From contig DASRFA010000024.1 in assembly GCA_035651755.1 (NCBI GenBank), positions 1-64,000 of the forward strand: a stretch of DNA of 64,000 nt, in the 5' to 3' direction. The DNA is from DASRFA01 sp035651755. GTDB taxonomy: Bacteria; Desulfobacterota; Binatia; UBA12015. Of the stretch, positions 18,334 to 27,446 are shown in pieces; the first letter of the stretch is position 1; each line of letters begins with the position of its first letter. The notes beneath the pieces were generated by a model. That model had not been told where the DNA came from and made no database searches. It saw only the letters and a list, made by a program, of their open reading frames with translations. Position numbers and translations under genes: made by a program.

Positions 18334-19776
18334 CTACCGCTTGTACTTGATGAGCACGTTCAGCAGCCGGCGGTGCCGGGCCCGGTACGGCGGGTAGAAC
18401 AGGCTCAGCAGCGAGACGCGCGGGTTCCGGAACACCGGCCGCAGCTTGCTGAACTCGAGGAATCCCTCGTACCCGTGATAGTGGCCCATGCCGCTCGCGC
18501 CGATGCCTCCGAACGGCAAGTCGTGCTGCGCGACGTGGAACATGCAGTTGTTGATCGTCACGCCGCCGGAGATCGTCGAGTAGAGGAGCTTGTCCTCGGT
18601 CGCGCGATCGTTGGTGAAGACGTAGAAGCCGAGCGGCCGGTCCTTCGAGTTCACGTAGTCGATGACCTCGTCGAGCGAGCGATAGGTCTTCACCGGCAGC
18701 AGCGGTCCGAAGATCTCCTCCTGCATGACCGTCATCTGGTCGGTCGGGCCGACGATGATGTGGGGCGGGATCTTCCGGAGCTGGTCGTTGAAGGTCGCGC
18801 CCGGCACGAGCGGGACGACCTTCGCGCCCTTCGCCTGCGCGTCGTCGAGCGTGCGCCGCAGCCGCCGATACGACTTCTCGTCGATCACCGACGTGTAGCT
18901 CGGCGCGTCGGTGTCGGGGTAGCGCTTCGGCATGATGCGCTGCGCGGCCGCGACGAAGGCGTCGCGCTTGGCCTCGGGCACGAGCACGTAGTCGGGCGCG
19001 AGGCAGGTCTGCCCCGCGTTCAGGTACTTCGCGTACAGGATGCGCGACGCCGCCTCGTCGACGTCGAAGTCCTCGCACACGATCGTCGGCGACTTGCCGC
19101 CGAGCTCGAGCGTCACCGGCGTCAGGTTCTCGGCGGCGGAGCGCATCACCGTGCGGCCCGCGTCCGCGGAGCCGGTGAAGATCAGATGGTCGAACGGCAG
19201 CGTCGAGAAGTCCTGCGCGCGCACGCCGGGGAGGATCGCGATCTGGTCCTCCGGGAAGACCTCGCGGAATTTCTCGGCGAGCAGGCGGCAGAGGTTCTGC
19301 GAGTTGGTCGCCATCTTGATCATCGCGCGATTTCCCGCGGCGACGATGCTCGCGAGCGGACCGATCGTCAGGAACAGCGGGTAATTCCACGGCGACACGA
19401 TGCCGACGACGCCCTTCGGCTGCGGGATCACGCGATTGGCGGCCGTCGCGAACAGGATCGACACGTGCCGGCGCTGCGGGCGCATCCACTTCTTGAGGCG
19501 CTTCTGGGTGTCGCGGATCCCGTCCACCGTGCCGAGGACCTCGGCCATCATCGTCTCCTCGTAGGAGCGATGGCCGAAGTCGGCATTGATCGCCTGCGCG
19601 ATCGCGTCCGCGTTTTCGACGAGGAGGCGATCGAGCTTCCGGAGCGCGTCGCGCCGCTCCTCCAAGCTCGGGTACGGGTGCGCGAGGTAGGCCGCGCGCT
19701 GCAGCGCGAAGATGCGCTCGGCGTCGTTCTCGATGTGCTGGGTGTCGATGCGGCGGAGTTGTGCGGTTTGCGCCAC
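18334..19776 (-). CDS. Coniferyl-aldehyde-dehydrogenase-type aldehyde dehydrogenase
   Basis: A 480-residue NAD(P)-dependent aldehyde dehydrogenase. The catalytic residues are visible: N131 in SPWNYPL, E224 in LELGGKSP and C258 in NAGQTCLAPDY. The NAGQTC-APDY form and the C-terminal region (GMGHYHGYEGFLEFSK) are those of coniferyl aldehyde dehydrogenases and class 3-like enzymes, which oxidise aromatic or long-chain aldehydes to acids. The GTG start at 19776 is fixed by CGGAGGA seven bases upstream. The closing FYPPYR and basic LIKYKR tail also fit membrane-associated class 3-like enzymes. It follows the glycosyltransferase gene on the same strand with a 71-bp gap. Confidence 0.9.
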   Translation of the reverse strand: MAQTAQLRRIDTQHIENDAERIFALQRAAYLAHPYPSLEERRDALRKLDRLLVENADAIAQAINADFGHRSYEETMMAEVLGTVDGIRDTQKRLKKWMRPQRRHVSILFATAANRVIPQPKGVVGIVSPWNYPLFLTIGPLASIVAAGNRAMIKMATNSQNLCRLLAEKFREVFPEDQIAILPGVRAQDFSTLPFDHLIFTGSADAGRTVMRSAAENLTPVTLELGGKSPTIVCEDFDVDEAASRILYAKYLNAGQTCLAPDYVLVPEAKRDAFVAAAQRIMPKRYPDTDAPSYTSVIDEKSYRRLRRTLDDAQAKGAKVVPLVPGATFNDQLRKIPPHIIVGPTDQMTVMQEEIFGPLLPVKTYRSLDEVIDYVNSKDRPLGFYVFTNDRATEDKLLYSTISGGVTINNCMFHVAQHDLPFGGIGASGMGHYHGYEGFLEFSKLRPVFRNPRVSLLSLFYPPYRARHRRLLNVLIKYKR

Positions 19777-19847
19777 GGTCGTCCTCCGGGAGGCTTGGGT
19801 TCGTCCGATTCTCGCTCCCTGTCGAGACACCGGCAAGCGGCAGACTC

Positions 19848-20852
19848 CTAGGCCGCGCAGACGAAATCGACGGTCTCGACGAGGCCCATGCGCGCGAGCG
19901 CCGCGCGGATGAGCCGCCGCGGTGCCTCGCCCGCGACGGACGCGACGATCGGCCGCCGCGGCAGGCGCGGGATCTCCTCGGGCGGGACGACGGGCGCGCC
20001 GTGGATCGTGTTCCCGAGCCGTCCCGGGTGGACCTCCACGACGTGCGAAGGGCGCTTCCCGTGCGCGAGGAGCGCGCGGCGAAGGGCGCGGCCGGTCTGC
20101 CCGTAGCCCCAGAGCACGTACTCCTCCGAGGACGCGAGAAGCCCGCGCGCGAGAAAATGTGCCTTGAGGCGCGGGAACTGCTCCGGCCGGCAGCTCGCGG
20201 CGACGCGCGTCAATCGCCGCGGGTGGTCGCGCCAGAGGACGAGGCGACGCGGGACGACCCCGAGCCGGTGTCCGGCCGCGAGCAGGCGCAGGACGAGATC
20301 GTAGTCCTCCGGCCAGCCGAGATCGCGATACCCGCCCGCGCCGCGCAGCGCGTCGCGGCGGATCGCGAGCGTCGGGTGCGCGATCGGGCACTCGACGAAC
20401 GCCTCGGCGCGGACGCGCTCCGGCGTGTCGATCTCGTTCAGCCAGTGCTCGTAGTCGCGGAGCCCCTCGCGGAGGCCTGCCCGCGGGAAAAGGCGGACGT
20501 GCGCGCCGACCGCCGCGAGCGACGGATCTCCATCGAGCGCCGCGAGCTGGAGCCGCAGGCGGTCGCGGTGCATCACGTCGTCGGCGTCCAGGCGCGCGAC
20601 GACGTCGCCCCGGCAGCACTCGAGCCCGGCGTTCAGGGCGTCGACGAGGCCGCGGTGCGCTCGCGCGACGACCCGGAAGCGCGCATCGCGCTCCGCGAAG
20701 GACCGCGCGCACGCGAGCGTGCCGTCCCTCGACCCGTCGTCGACGACGACGCACTCGAAGTCGGCGGCGCGCTGGCGCGCGACGCTCCGCAGCGCGGCGG
20801 GAAGCGTCGCCTCCGCGTCGAAGGCGGGGAGGAGGACCGACACGCGCGGCAC
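19848..20852 (-). CDS. Family 2 glycosyltransferase
   Basis: A 334-residue GT-A fold enzyme, soluble or peripheral. It begins PRVSVLLPAFDAEATLPAAL and carries CVVVDDGSRDGT at about 35-45 for nucleotide binding and the DxD motif LDADD at 88-92. A PEDYDLVLRLL motif near 180 serves as the acceptor-side acidic pair. The C-terminal third (about 250-334: VLWGYGQTGRALRRALL, GAPVVPPEEI) looks like an added Rossmann-like segment, not a standard GT2 tail. The GTG at 20852 is the likeliest start (V-P-R-V). The sugar donor and acceptor are unknown. Confidence 0.85.
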   Translation of the reverse strand: MPRVSVLLPAFDAEATLPAALRSVARQRAADFECVVVDDGSRDGTLACARSFAERDARFRVVARAHRGLVDALNAGLECCRGDVVARLDADDVMHRDRLRLQLAALDGDPSLAAVGAHVRLFPRAGLREGLRDYEHWLNEIDTPERVRAEAFVECPIAHPTLAIRRDALRGAGGYRDLGWPEDYDLVLRLLAAGHRLGVVPRRLVLWRDHPRRLTRVAASCRPEQFPRLKAHFLARGLLASSEEYVLWGYGQTGRALRRALLAHGKRPSHVVEVHPGRLGNTIHGAPVVPPEEIPRLPRRPIVASVAGEAPRRLIRAALARMGLVETVDFVCAA

Positions 20853-20915
20853 GCACGAGGCTTGCCGCCCGCGCCGCGGCTTGTCGAGCCGCGGCCGAAC
20901 GGTCACGATCCGGCC

Positions 20916-21692
20916 ATGGCGGAGGAGGTCCGGCCCGAGCGCCTGCGCTTCGACAGCGTCCAGATCGGCGGCGCCGATCCCGACGCGACCGCGCGTGCGT
21001 ACGCGCTCCTCCTCGGCCTCGAGCCGGTCCGGCTGCACTCGGGCGCGCTCCGCTTCCAGCTCGATCGCGGCGCGGTCGACGTCGTGGCCGGCGCCCCCGG
21101 CCTCCGGTCGCTCTCCTTCGCGTGCGCGGAAGGCGACGTCGCCGGCGTCGACTTCCACGGCCTCGACGTCCGCACGACGCCGGTCGTCGCTCCGCACCCT
21201 TCGATGGGGCGCGGCGCCCCGGAAGCGGCCGGAGAGCCGACCCCCGACCGCGGCGGCAGCGTCCGCGACACCTCGCCCGCGCCGGACGCGATCCGCGCGA
21301 TCGACCACGTCGTCATCGCGTCGTCGCACGCCGAGCGCGCGATCGCGCTCTGGCGCGACCGGCTCGGCCTTCGCCAGGCGCTCGATCGCGAGTTCCCGGA
21401 GCGCGGCCTCCGGATGCTCTTCTTCCGGACGGGCGGCGTGACGCTCGAGATCGTGACCGCGATCGGCGCTGCGGACGCGAGCGCGCGCGACCTGCTGAAC
21501 GGCGTCGCCTACGAGGTCGCCGACCTCGCGGCGTGCCGCGCCCGGCTGCTCGCGGCCGGCCTCGACGTGAGCGGCGTGCGCGACGGCAACAAGCGCGGCA
21601 CGCGCGTCGCGACCGTGCGCTCGCGCACCGAGGGAGTTCCGACGCTCCTCATCGAGCACGTCGACCGCGCCGCCTGGCGCGCGGATGGGTGA
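20916..21692 (+). CDS. Two-domain VOC (glyoxalase/bleomycin-resistance fold) protein
   Basis: A 258-residue protein with two vicinal-oxygen-chelate halves, about 10-80 and 125-255. The second half has the metal-ligand pattern IDHVVIAS...ALWRDRLGL...GGVTLEIV...EHVD. The first half lacks the first histidine and looks structural. Such proteins include glyoxalases, dioxygenases and methylmalonyl-CoA epimerases; the reaction cannot be chosen from sequence. It is divergent from the glycosyltransferase, with 63 bp between the start codons. The next small gene begins 15 bp downstream with its own ribosome site, so the two are likely one transcript. Confidence 0.8.
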   Translation: MAEEVRPERLRFDSVQIGGADPDATARAYALLLGLEPVRLHSGALRFQLDRGAVDVVAGAPGLRSLSFACAEGDVAGVDFHGLDVRTTPVVAPHPSMGRGAPEAAGEPTPDRGGSVRDTSPAPDAIRAIDHVVIASSHAERAIALWRDRLGLRQALDREFPERGLRMLFFRTGGVTLEIVTAIGAADASARDLLNGVAYEVADLAACRARLLAAGLDVSGVRDGNKRGTRVATVRSRTEGVPTLLIEHVDRAAWRADG

Positions 21693-21707
21693 GCAACGGG
21701 AGGTTCC

Positions 21708-21992
21708 TTGGACTGGCGACGCATCCCGCTCGGCGAGCACGTGACCGAGGCCGCCCGCGTCGTCGGCGAGTCGGAGATCGTCATCGATTTCGGACCCGAG
21801 GCGCGCGGCTGGTTCCGCGTCACCGTGTTCGAGGACCTGAAGGCGGCGCCGGAGGCGGCATACTTCGCGCGCGCGGTCGAGCGCGAGGACCCGGCGATCC
21901 AGGCCCTCGCGACCGCGGAAACCCCCGAGGAGGCCGCGTCGCTCTGCGTGCGCGAGGCCGGCGTGTCGCTCCGGCGCGCGCGCGGCGCTTGA
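21708..21992 (+). CDS. Small acidic protein of unknown function
   Basis: A 94-residue soluble protein beginning MDWRRIPLGEHVTEAARVVG. The TTG start at 21708 is supported by GGGAGG five bases upstream. The composition is acidic with many alanines, without signal peptide or membrane segment. The middle has EARGWFRVTVFEDLKAAPEAAYFARAV as alternating beta-strand and helix. I do not recognise a family. It follows the VOC gene closely and is convergent with the esterase-like lipoprotein gene (seven-base gap). Confidence 0.65.
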   Translation: MDWRRIPLGEHVTEAARVVGESEIVIDFGPEARGWFRVTVFEDLKAAPEAAYFARAVEREDPAIQALATAETPEEAASLCVREAGVSLRRARGA

Positions 21993-21998
21993 CGAGTC

Positions 21999-23129
21999 CT
22001 ACTCGATGACCTCGGTCCAGCCGGGACCTTCGTCCAGGAACGAGGCGGTCCAGTCGCGCACCGAGACGCCGTCGATCGTCTGGGTGTAGAACTCCGGGTA
22101 CTGGAGGATCGTGTGCTTCGTCCCGAGCGGGAAGAAGCGCTCGAAGCGATCCGGGTTGCGGCGGTGCACCTCGCCCGTCACGTCGAGCAGGAGCGCCTGG
22201 TACGACGGGCCGTCCATGTCGAGGAAGCCGCTGATCGTGCCGTCGCGCTGGTACGAGTACATCGCGACCCGGAGCGACGGGTCGCGCACCATCGCCCAGT
22301 CGAGGAGGAACGTGTACTGCGGGTCGCACTCGGTGCAGCTCGCCGGGATGCGCTTCGTGAAGTCCCAGTTCTTGATCCGGTTCAGGACGTCCTCCTCGGC
22401 GGCGGGATTCTGCACGCCGGGACCCGAGTCGTTGAAGACGATGATCTCGGTGTCGGGGAATGCGGCGCGCATGACGCCGTAGCCGGCGAACGTCCCGTAC
22501 CCGCCTGCGCTGCTGCCGGCGACGACGATCCGGGCCGCATCCGGGAACTCCCGCTTCACCGCGTCGACCGCGACCGAGAGGTTCCAGAGGCCGTGGTGGA
22601 AGGTCCGGATGCCGTTGTAGTCGACCGTGGCGTCGCCGGTGAAGACGGAGCCGTCGCAGTAGGCTCCGTAGACGATGTTGAAGTCGCGGAAGGGATTGCG
22701 CGGGTCGGAGAGGTCGATGATGCCGGTCTCGACGGCGCCGTTGGCGTTCGTGGTCGCGGTCTTGACGACGTGGCAGGTGAGGTAGTCCCAGCACGCGCCG
22801 CCGCCCTGCAGGTACAGCATGACGTCCTTCGACGTCCCGCGGTGCACGCTCACCTCGTACTCGCTGCCGTTCAGGCAGATCGCCTGCTCGCTCGCCGGAT
22901 CGAAGAAGACGTTCTTCCAGGCGCCCGTCTGGGTCTCGCGGCTGGGCGACTGGACGTCGAGGTAGTCGGCGAAGCCGCTCGCGCGGAGCTCGTTCGAGAT
23001 CGCCTCGGTCGGCGACCCGGAGCTCGAGGAGTTGCCGCAGCCGGCGATTCCGGAGAGGAGCGCGAGACCGGCGGCGATCGCGACCAAGGGGTGGACGGCC
23101 GGGTCGGGTCGGTGGGGTCGATTGATCAT
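21999..23129 (-). CDS. Pectinacetylesterase-like lipoprotein
   Basis: A 376-residue secreted lipoprotein. The signal peptide ends in the lipobox IAGC, so C31 would be lipidated. An alpha/beta-hydrolase core follows with the pectinacetylesterase/NOTUM hallmarks: LYLQGGGACWDYLTC at about 105-119, AYCDGSVF, nucleophile S207 in AGSSAGGYG, and a late His in LGTKHTILQYPEF. Paired cysteines suggest disulfides outside the cytoplasm. The family removes acetyl or acyl groups from polysaccharides or lipids. No carbohydrate lyase is adjacent, so pectin is not necessarily the substrate. No ribosome site is seen; a TATAGG hexamer lies eight bases before the ATG. Confidence 0.88.
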   Translation of the reverse strand: MINRPHRPDPAVHPLVAIAAGLALLSGIAGCGNSSSSGSPTEAISNELRASGFADYLDVQSPSRETQTGAWKNVFFDPASEQAICLNGSEYEVSVHRGTSKDVMLYLQGGGACWDYLTCHVVKTATTNANGAVETGIIDLSDPRNPFRDFNIVYGAYCDGSVFTGDATVDYNGIRTFHHGLWNLSVAVDAVKREFPDAARIVVAGSSAGGYGTFAGYGVMRAAFPDTEIIVFNDSGPGVQNPAAEEDVLNRIKNWDFTKRIPASCTECDPQYTFLLDWAMVRDPSLRVAMYSYQRDGTISGFLDMDGPSYQALLLDVTGEVHRRNPDRFERFFPLGTKHTILQYPEFYTQTIDGVSVRDWTASFLDEGPGWTEVIE

Positions 23130-23137
23130 CGCCGTGT

Positions 23138-23143
23138 CCTATA
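23138..23143 (-). promoter_or_regulatory. Candidate -10 hexamer for the pectinacetylesterase-like gene
   Basis: On the minus strand TATAGG is followed by eight bases and the ATG at 23129. No Shine-Dalgarno sequence is present, which fits a leaderless or near-leaderless transcript. Confidence 0.38.
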
Positions 23144-23185
23144 AGGTCGGCGAGACGGCGCGCGCAATCGCCGGAGGAGGGACGG

Positions 23186-24166
23186 ATGAAGGCCATCGTC
23201 GTCGAGCCGCCCGGAGACGAGGATTCGATGCACCTCGCCGAGGTGCCGGCCCCCGCGCTCGGACCCGAAGACGTCCGGATCCGCGTGCGAGCGACGGCCG
23301 TCAATCGCGCCGACCTGCTGCAGCGCCGCGGGCTCTACCCGCCGCCGCCGGGCGCTTCTCCGATCCTCGGCCTCGAGTGCTCGGGCGAGATCGCCGAGGT
23401 CGGAGCGCGCGTGCCGCCCGGATTCGCGGCCGGCGACCCCGTCATGGCGCTGCTGGCCGGGGGCGGCTACGCGGAAGACGTCGCGGTCCACCACGGCTCG
23501 GTGCTGCGCGTGCCGCCGGCGCTCGATCTCGTCGAGGCGGGCGGATTTCCCGAGGTCTACCTCACCGTCTTCCTGAACGTCTTCCAGATCGCGCGCGCCG
23601 AGAAGGGCTCGACGCTTCTCGTGCACGGCGGCGGAAGCGGGGTCGGGACGGCGGCCATCCAGCTCGCGCGCGAAGCCGGGATCCGCTGCTTCGTGACCGC
23701 GGGCAGCGCCGAGAAGTGCGCCCGGTGCCTCGAGCTCGGCGCCGACGCCGCGATCAACTACCGCGAGGACGACTTCGCCGAGCAGATCGCCGAGCTCACC
23801 GAAGGGAAGGGCGTCGACGTGATCCTGGACCCGATCGGCGGAGCGTACCTCGAGCGCAACGTGCAGAGCCTCGCCATCGGCGGTCGCCTCGTGGTCATCG
23901 GGCTCACGGGCGGAGCGTCGGCGCCGATCAACCTCGCGGTCATGCTCATGCGACGGCTGCAGCTCACCGGATCGACGCTGCGGGTGCGCTCGGCGGCCGA
24001 GAAGGCGGCGATCGTGCGCGGCTTCGAGGAGCGCTTCGGCGCGGCGGTCGCCGCGGGGCGACTCCGGGTCGTCGTGGACCGCGTGCTGCCGCTCGAGCGC
24101 GCCGGCGAGGCGCATCGCCTGGTCGCGGAGAGCGGGCACTTCGGGAAGGTCGTGCTCCGCGTGTAG
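23186..24166 (+). CDS. NAD(P)H-quinone oxidoreductase, zinc-free MDR family (PIG3/QOR type)
   Basis: A 326-residue medium-chain dehydrogenase/reductase without the zinc-binding cysteines. Typical features are RATAVNRADLLQRRGLYPPPPGASPILGLE at about 35-64 (given here as a landmark region), GEIAEVG, the Rossmann loop VHGGGSGVGTAAIQLA at about 148-163, and DVILDPIGG. The family reduces quinones or other carbonyls with NADPH. The ATG at 23186 sits after GGAGGAGGGACGG. It stands alone on the plus strand, convergent with the histidine kinase downstream. Confidence 0.92.
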   Translation: MKAIVVEPPGDEDSMHLAEVPAPALGPEDVRIRVRATAVNRADLLQRRGLYPPPPGASPILGLECSGEIAEVGARVPPGFAAGDPVMALLAGGGYAEDVAVHHGSVLRVPPALDLVEAGGFPEVYLTVFLNVFQIARAEKGSTLLVHGGGSGVGTAAIQLAREAGIRCFVTAGSAEKCARCLELGADAAINYREDDFAEQIAELTEGKGVDVILDPIGGAYLERNVQSLAIGGRLVVIGLTGGASAPINLAVMLMRRLQLTGSTLRVRSAAEKAAIVRGFEERFGAAVAAGRLRVVVDRVLPLERAGEAHRLVAESGHFGKVVLRV

Positions 24167-24188
24167 CGCGACCGTCGCGCGGTCACGC

Positions 24189-25502
24189 TCAGGCGGCGGC
24201 GGAGTGCGCGGCGCGCCGTGCGGCCTCGGCCGTCGGCAGCGAAACCGTGAAGCGCGAGCCGCGCCCGGGAACGCTCGCCGCGTCGAGCGAGCCGCCCATG
24301 CGCTCGGTCAGCATGCGCGAGATCGCGAGCCCGAGGCCCACGCCGCCGCGCGCCGTCCCGGGCACCTGCCGATAGCGGTCGAAGATCTGCGAGATCTGGT
24401 CGGGCGCGATGCCGGGCCCCGTGTCGCAGACCTCGAAGAGCGCCCGGTCGCCGGAGCGCGTCGCGCGCAGGGTCACCTCGCCGGCGTCGGTGTACTTGAT
24501 CGCGTTTCCGAGGAGGTTCGACAGCACGCGCATCAGGCGCTGGCGGTCCGCCATCACGACGAGCCCCGGCTCGGCGAGCGCCTGGACGTGCAGCGGCTTC
24601 CCGCGCGTCAGCACCTGGACCGACGCGCAGAGCTCCTCGCACAGCGCGCTCGCCTCGACCGGTCCGGCCGCCAGCACGAGCGACCCGGCCTCGTCGGCCG
24701 AGCTCTCGAGCACGTTCTCGACCATCTGGGTCAGCTCCCAGAGCGAGCGCTTCACGCGGCCGAGCGCACGCGTCCGCTCCTCCTCGGGCAGCTCGTGGTC
24801 GCCCGCCATCTCGGAGTACCCGAACGCGACCGCGAGCGGGTTCCGGAGGTCGTGGCTCAGGTGCGCGATGCGCTCATCGTGGACGGGCGCCTGGGGAGCG
24901 CGCTGCGACCGCCGCCGCAGGCGCTCGAGCCGAGCCAGCATCTTCTTCTGCGTCGCCTCGACCGTGCCGGCGATCAACGTGGCGGCCGTCGCCGCGACCG
25001 CGACCGTCACCGCGCCCCGAAGCGCGGTGCCCGGAAGCCCGCCGGCTCCGACGATCGCGGTGCTCGCGGCCCCGAGCGTCACCGCGCCGAGCACGACCTG
25101 GGGCCGCCAGCCGATCGGGATGAGCGCCGCGAACCCGAGGAGAAGAGCGGACGCCTCTCCGGCGAGCCGGAATCCGTCGCCGACGTCCCCGGCGCCGGCG
25201 CGGAGGGCGAGCGCGATCGCGAACCCGCAGCCGCCCGCGAGCGCGACCTCGCGCGCCCGTGCCCGGAGCGGCGGCCAGCGGAGCGCCGCGAGGACGAGGC
25301 ACCCGACGGCCACGAGCAGGAGGTTCCCGCGCGAAGCGTGCGCGTCGGCGAGCCCGCCCGACCCGAGCGCGGCGACCTCGCCGGCGACGCCGAGCGCGAT
25401 CGCAAGCCAGCCGCCGAGACGCAGGCGAGGGCGAAGCTGACGCGCCGCCCTCACGCGGGCGCGCGCCGAACGGTCACCTTCGACGGAAGCGAGAAGGCCC
25501 AT
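24189..25502 (-). CDS. Integral-membrane sensor histidine kinase
   Basis: A 437-residue kinase. The N-terminal 180 residues form about five or six hydrophobic segments with little outside the membrane, suggesting sensing within the bilayer. A short linker (KKMLARLERLRRR) leads to HisKA, with the acceptor H217 in AHLSHDLRNPLAVAFGYSE. The HATPase domain has the N box LLGNAIKYTDAGEV, DTGPGIAPDQ, and GVGLGLAISRMLTE. No response regulator gene is adjacent. It is divergent from the acyl-CoA ligase pair, with a 285-bp gap. Confidence 0.9.
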   Translation of the reverse strand: MGLLASVEGDRSARARVRAARQLRPRLRLGGWLAIALGVAGEVAALGSGGLADAHASRGNLLLVAVGCLVLAALRWPPLRARAREVALAGGCGFAIALALRAGAGDVGDGFRLAGEASALLLGFAALIPIGWRPQVVLGAVTLGAASTAIVGAGGLPGTALRGAVTVAVAATAATLIAGTVEATQKKMLARLERLRRRSQRAPQAPVHDERIAHLSHDLRNPLAVAFGYSEMAGDHELPEEERTRALGRVKRSLWELTQMVENVLESSADEAGSLVLAAGPVEASALCEELCASVQVLTRGKPLHVQALAEPGLVVMADRQRLMRVLSNLLGNAIKYTDAGEVTLRATRSGDRALFEVCDTGPGIAPDQISQIFDRYRQVPGTARGGVGLGLAISRMLTERMGGSLDAASVPGRGSRFTVSLPTAEAARRAAHSAAA

Positions 25503-25787
25503 CTACGGGTTCGTTTCCCCTGGCCGAGCGGCGGTGCATCCACGGCGGCACGGCCTTTGTCAGGGAAGGCGATCTTTGGAACTGGACCGGCCCGCCGACG
25601 CCGCCGTGCCGAGGGCACGGGGTCCGCGCGGGTCGAAGGCCGACGAACGAGTCCGCCTTATGTCACAGGCCCGTCTTCGGGTGCAAGGGAGCCGGTGCCG
25701 CGGCGAACGCGTGGAGGTCTCGTGGGACGCCGGGCGCTGGGACCCCGGGCGGAGAGCGGCTATATCTCGCGGGAAAAAGGGGACGCG
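25503..25787. other. Intergenic region between divergent kinase and acyl-CoA ligase genes
   Basis: No gene or RNA could be supported here. A TATATC hexamer lies about 20 bases before the ligase ATG, followed by a purine-rich stretch (GGGAAAAAGGGGA) that serves as the ribosome site. Confidence 0.5.
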
Positions 25788-27446
25788 ATGCTCAGCACCA
25801 TGCAGGATTTCCCGCTCACGACGCGCTCGATCGTCGAGCACGGCCGGGTCGTGCACGCCGACGGCGAGGTCGCGACGTTCACGGGCGATCGCGTCGAGCG
25901 GGCCTCGTACGCCGACGTCGCCGCGCGCGCCGGTCGGCTCGCGAACGCGCTCCGCCGCCTCGGGATCCGCTCCGGCGATCGCGTCGCCACCTTCGCCTGG
26001 AACACGCAGCGTCATCTCGAGGCCTACCTCGCGGTCCCGACGATGGGCGCCGTCCTCCACACGCTCAACATCCGCCTCTTCCCCGAGCAGCTCGCCTGGG
26101 TCGTGAACCACGCCGAGGATCGCGTGATCCTGGTCGACGACACGCTCGTCCCGGTCCTCGCGCGCGTGGCCGACCAGCTCAAGACCGTCGAGCGCTTCGT
26201 CGTCGTCGGCGACGGCGACGCGACCCCGCTCGGCTCCGTCCTCCGCTACGAGGAGCTCCTCGCCGCCGAGTCCGACGCGTACCCGTGGCCGGATCTCGAC
26301 GAACGCTCGGCGGCGGCGATGTGCTACACGAGCGGCACGACGGGAAACCCGAAGGGGGTCGTCTACAGCCACCGCTCGACGGTCCTGCATTCCTTCGCCG
26401 TCACCTCGACCGCGTCGCTCGCGATCTGCGAGGGCGATCGCATCCTCCTCATCGTACCGATGTTCCACGCGAACGCGTGGGGCCTCCCGTACGCCGGCTG
26501 GCTCGTCGGTGCGGACTTCGTGATGCCGGGGCGATTCCTCCAGGCGGAGCCCCTCTGCCGCATGATCGCCCTCACGCGGCCGACCGTCTCGGGCGCGGTG
26601 CCGACGATCTGGAACGACATCCTGCGCTTCGCCGAGGACCACCCCGTCGACCTGTCGTCGTTCCGCATGGTCATGTGCGGCGGGTCGGCGGTCCCGCGCG
26701 CGCTCATGGAGCGCTTCGAGGAGCGCCACGGGCTCCGCATCGTGCAGGGCTGGGGCATGACCGAGACGAGCCCGCTCGCGGCGATCGCGCGGCCGCCGCG
26801 CGGCTGCGCGCCGGCCGACGAGATCGACTGGCGGGCGCGCACCGGCCGGGTGCTCCCGGGCGTCGAGCTCCGGATCGTCGACGACGCGGGCCGGCCGCTT
26901 GCGTGGGACGGCCAGGCGGTCGGCGAGATCGAGGTGCGCGGGCCGTGGATCACCGCCGGCTACTACCGCGACCCGGCTCCCGAGAAGTTCCACGACGGCT
27001 GGCTCCGGACCGGAGACGTCGGCTGGGTCGACGAGCGCGGCTTCGTGCAGATCACCGATCGCGCAAAGGACGTGATCAAGTCGGGCGGCGAGTGGATCTC
27101 GTCGGTCGAGCTCGAGAACGAGCTCATGGCGCACCCCGACGTGACGGAGGCGGCCGTGATCGCGGTCGCGGACGACCGCTGGCAGGAGCGCCCGCTCGCC
27201 TGCGTCGTGCTGCGCGAGGGGTCGAAGGCGACCGCGGACGACCTCGCGCGCTTCCTCGAGCCGCGGGTCGCGCGCTGGTGGATCCCCGAGCGCTGGAGCG
27301 TCGTCCCCGAGATCCCGAAGACGAGCGTCGGGAAGTTCGACAAGAAGGTCCTGCGCGCGCGCTACGCGTCCGGTGAGCTGGCCGTCGTCGGCGGCGCGCC
27401 GCGCGATGCGGTCGCGCCGGCGGCGTCGCCCGAGCGGCGCCCGTGA
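25788..27446 (+). CDS. Fatty-acid/acyl-CoA ligase (AMP-forming)
   Basis: A 552-residue ANL-superfamily ligase that activates a carboxylic acid to acyl-AMP and then acyl-CoA. Motifs are the P-loop YTSGTTGNPKG near residue 183, PMFHANAWGLPY, VQGWGMTETSP with the adenine/acid site, TGDVGWVDERGF, the hinge DRAKDVIKSGGEWIS and the catalytic lysine in PKTSVGKFDKK near 520. The pattern (PMFHANAWG) is that of medium/long-chain AlkK/FadD3-like enzymes. The start is fixed by the purine-rich site AAAAAGGGGA. Its end overlaps the next ligase gene by four bases (GTGA). Confidence 0.92.
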   Translation: MLSTMQDFPLTTRSIVEHGRVVHADGEVATFTGDRVERASYADVAARAGRLANALRRLGIRSGDRVATFAWNTQRHLEAYLAVPTMGAVLHTLNIRLFPEQLAWVVNHAEDRVILVDDTLVPVLARVADQLKTVERFVVVGDGDATPLGSVLRYEELLAAESDAYPWPDLDERSAAAMCYTSGTTGNPKGVVYSHRSTVLHSFAVTSTASLAICEGDRILLIVPMFHANAWGLPYAGWLVGADFVMPGRFLQAEPLCRMIALTRPTVSGAVPTIWNDILRFAEDHPVDLSSFRMVMCGGSAVPRALMERFEERHGLRIVQGWGMTETSPLAAIARPPRGCAPADEIDWRARTGRVLPGVELRIVDDAGRPLAWDGQAVGEIEVRGPWITAGYYRDPAPEKFHDGWLRTGDVGWVDERGFVQITDRAKDVIKSGGEWISSVELENELMAHPDVTEAAVIAVADDRWQERPLACVVLREGSKATADDLARFLEPRVARWWIPERWSVVPEIPKTSVGKFDKKVLRARYASGELAVVGGAPRDAVAPAASPERRP

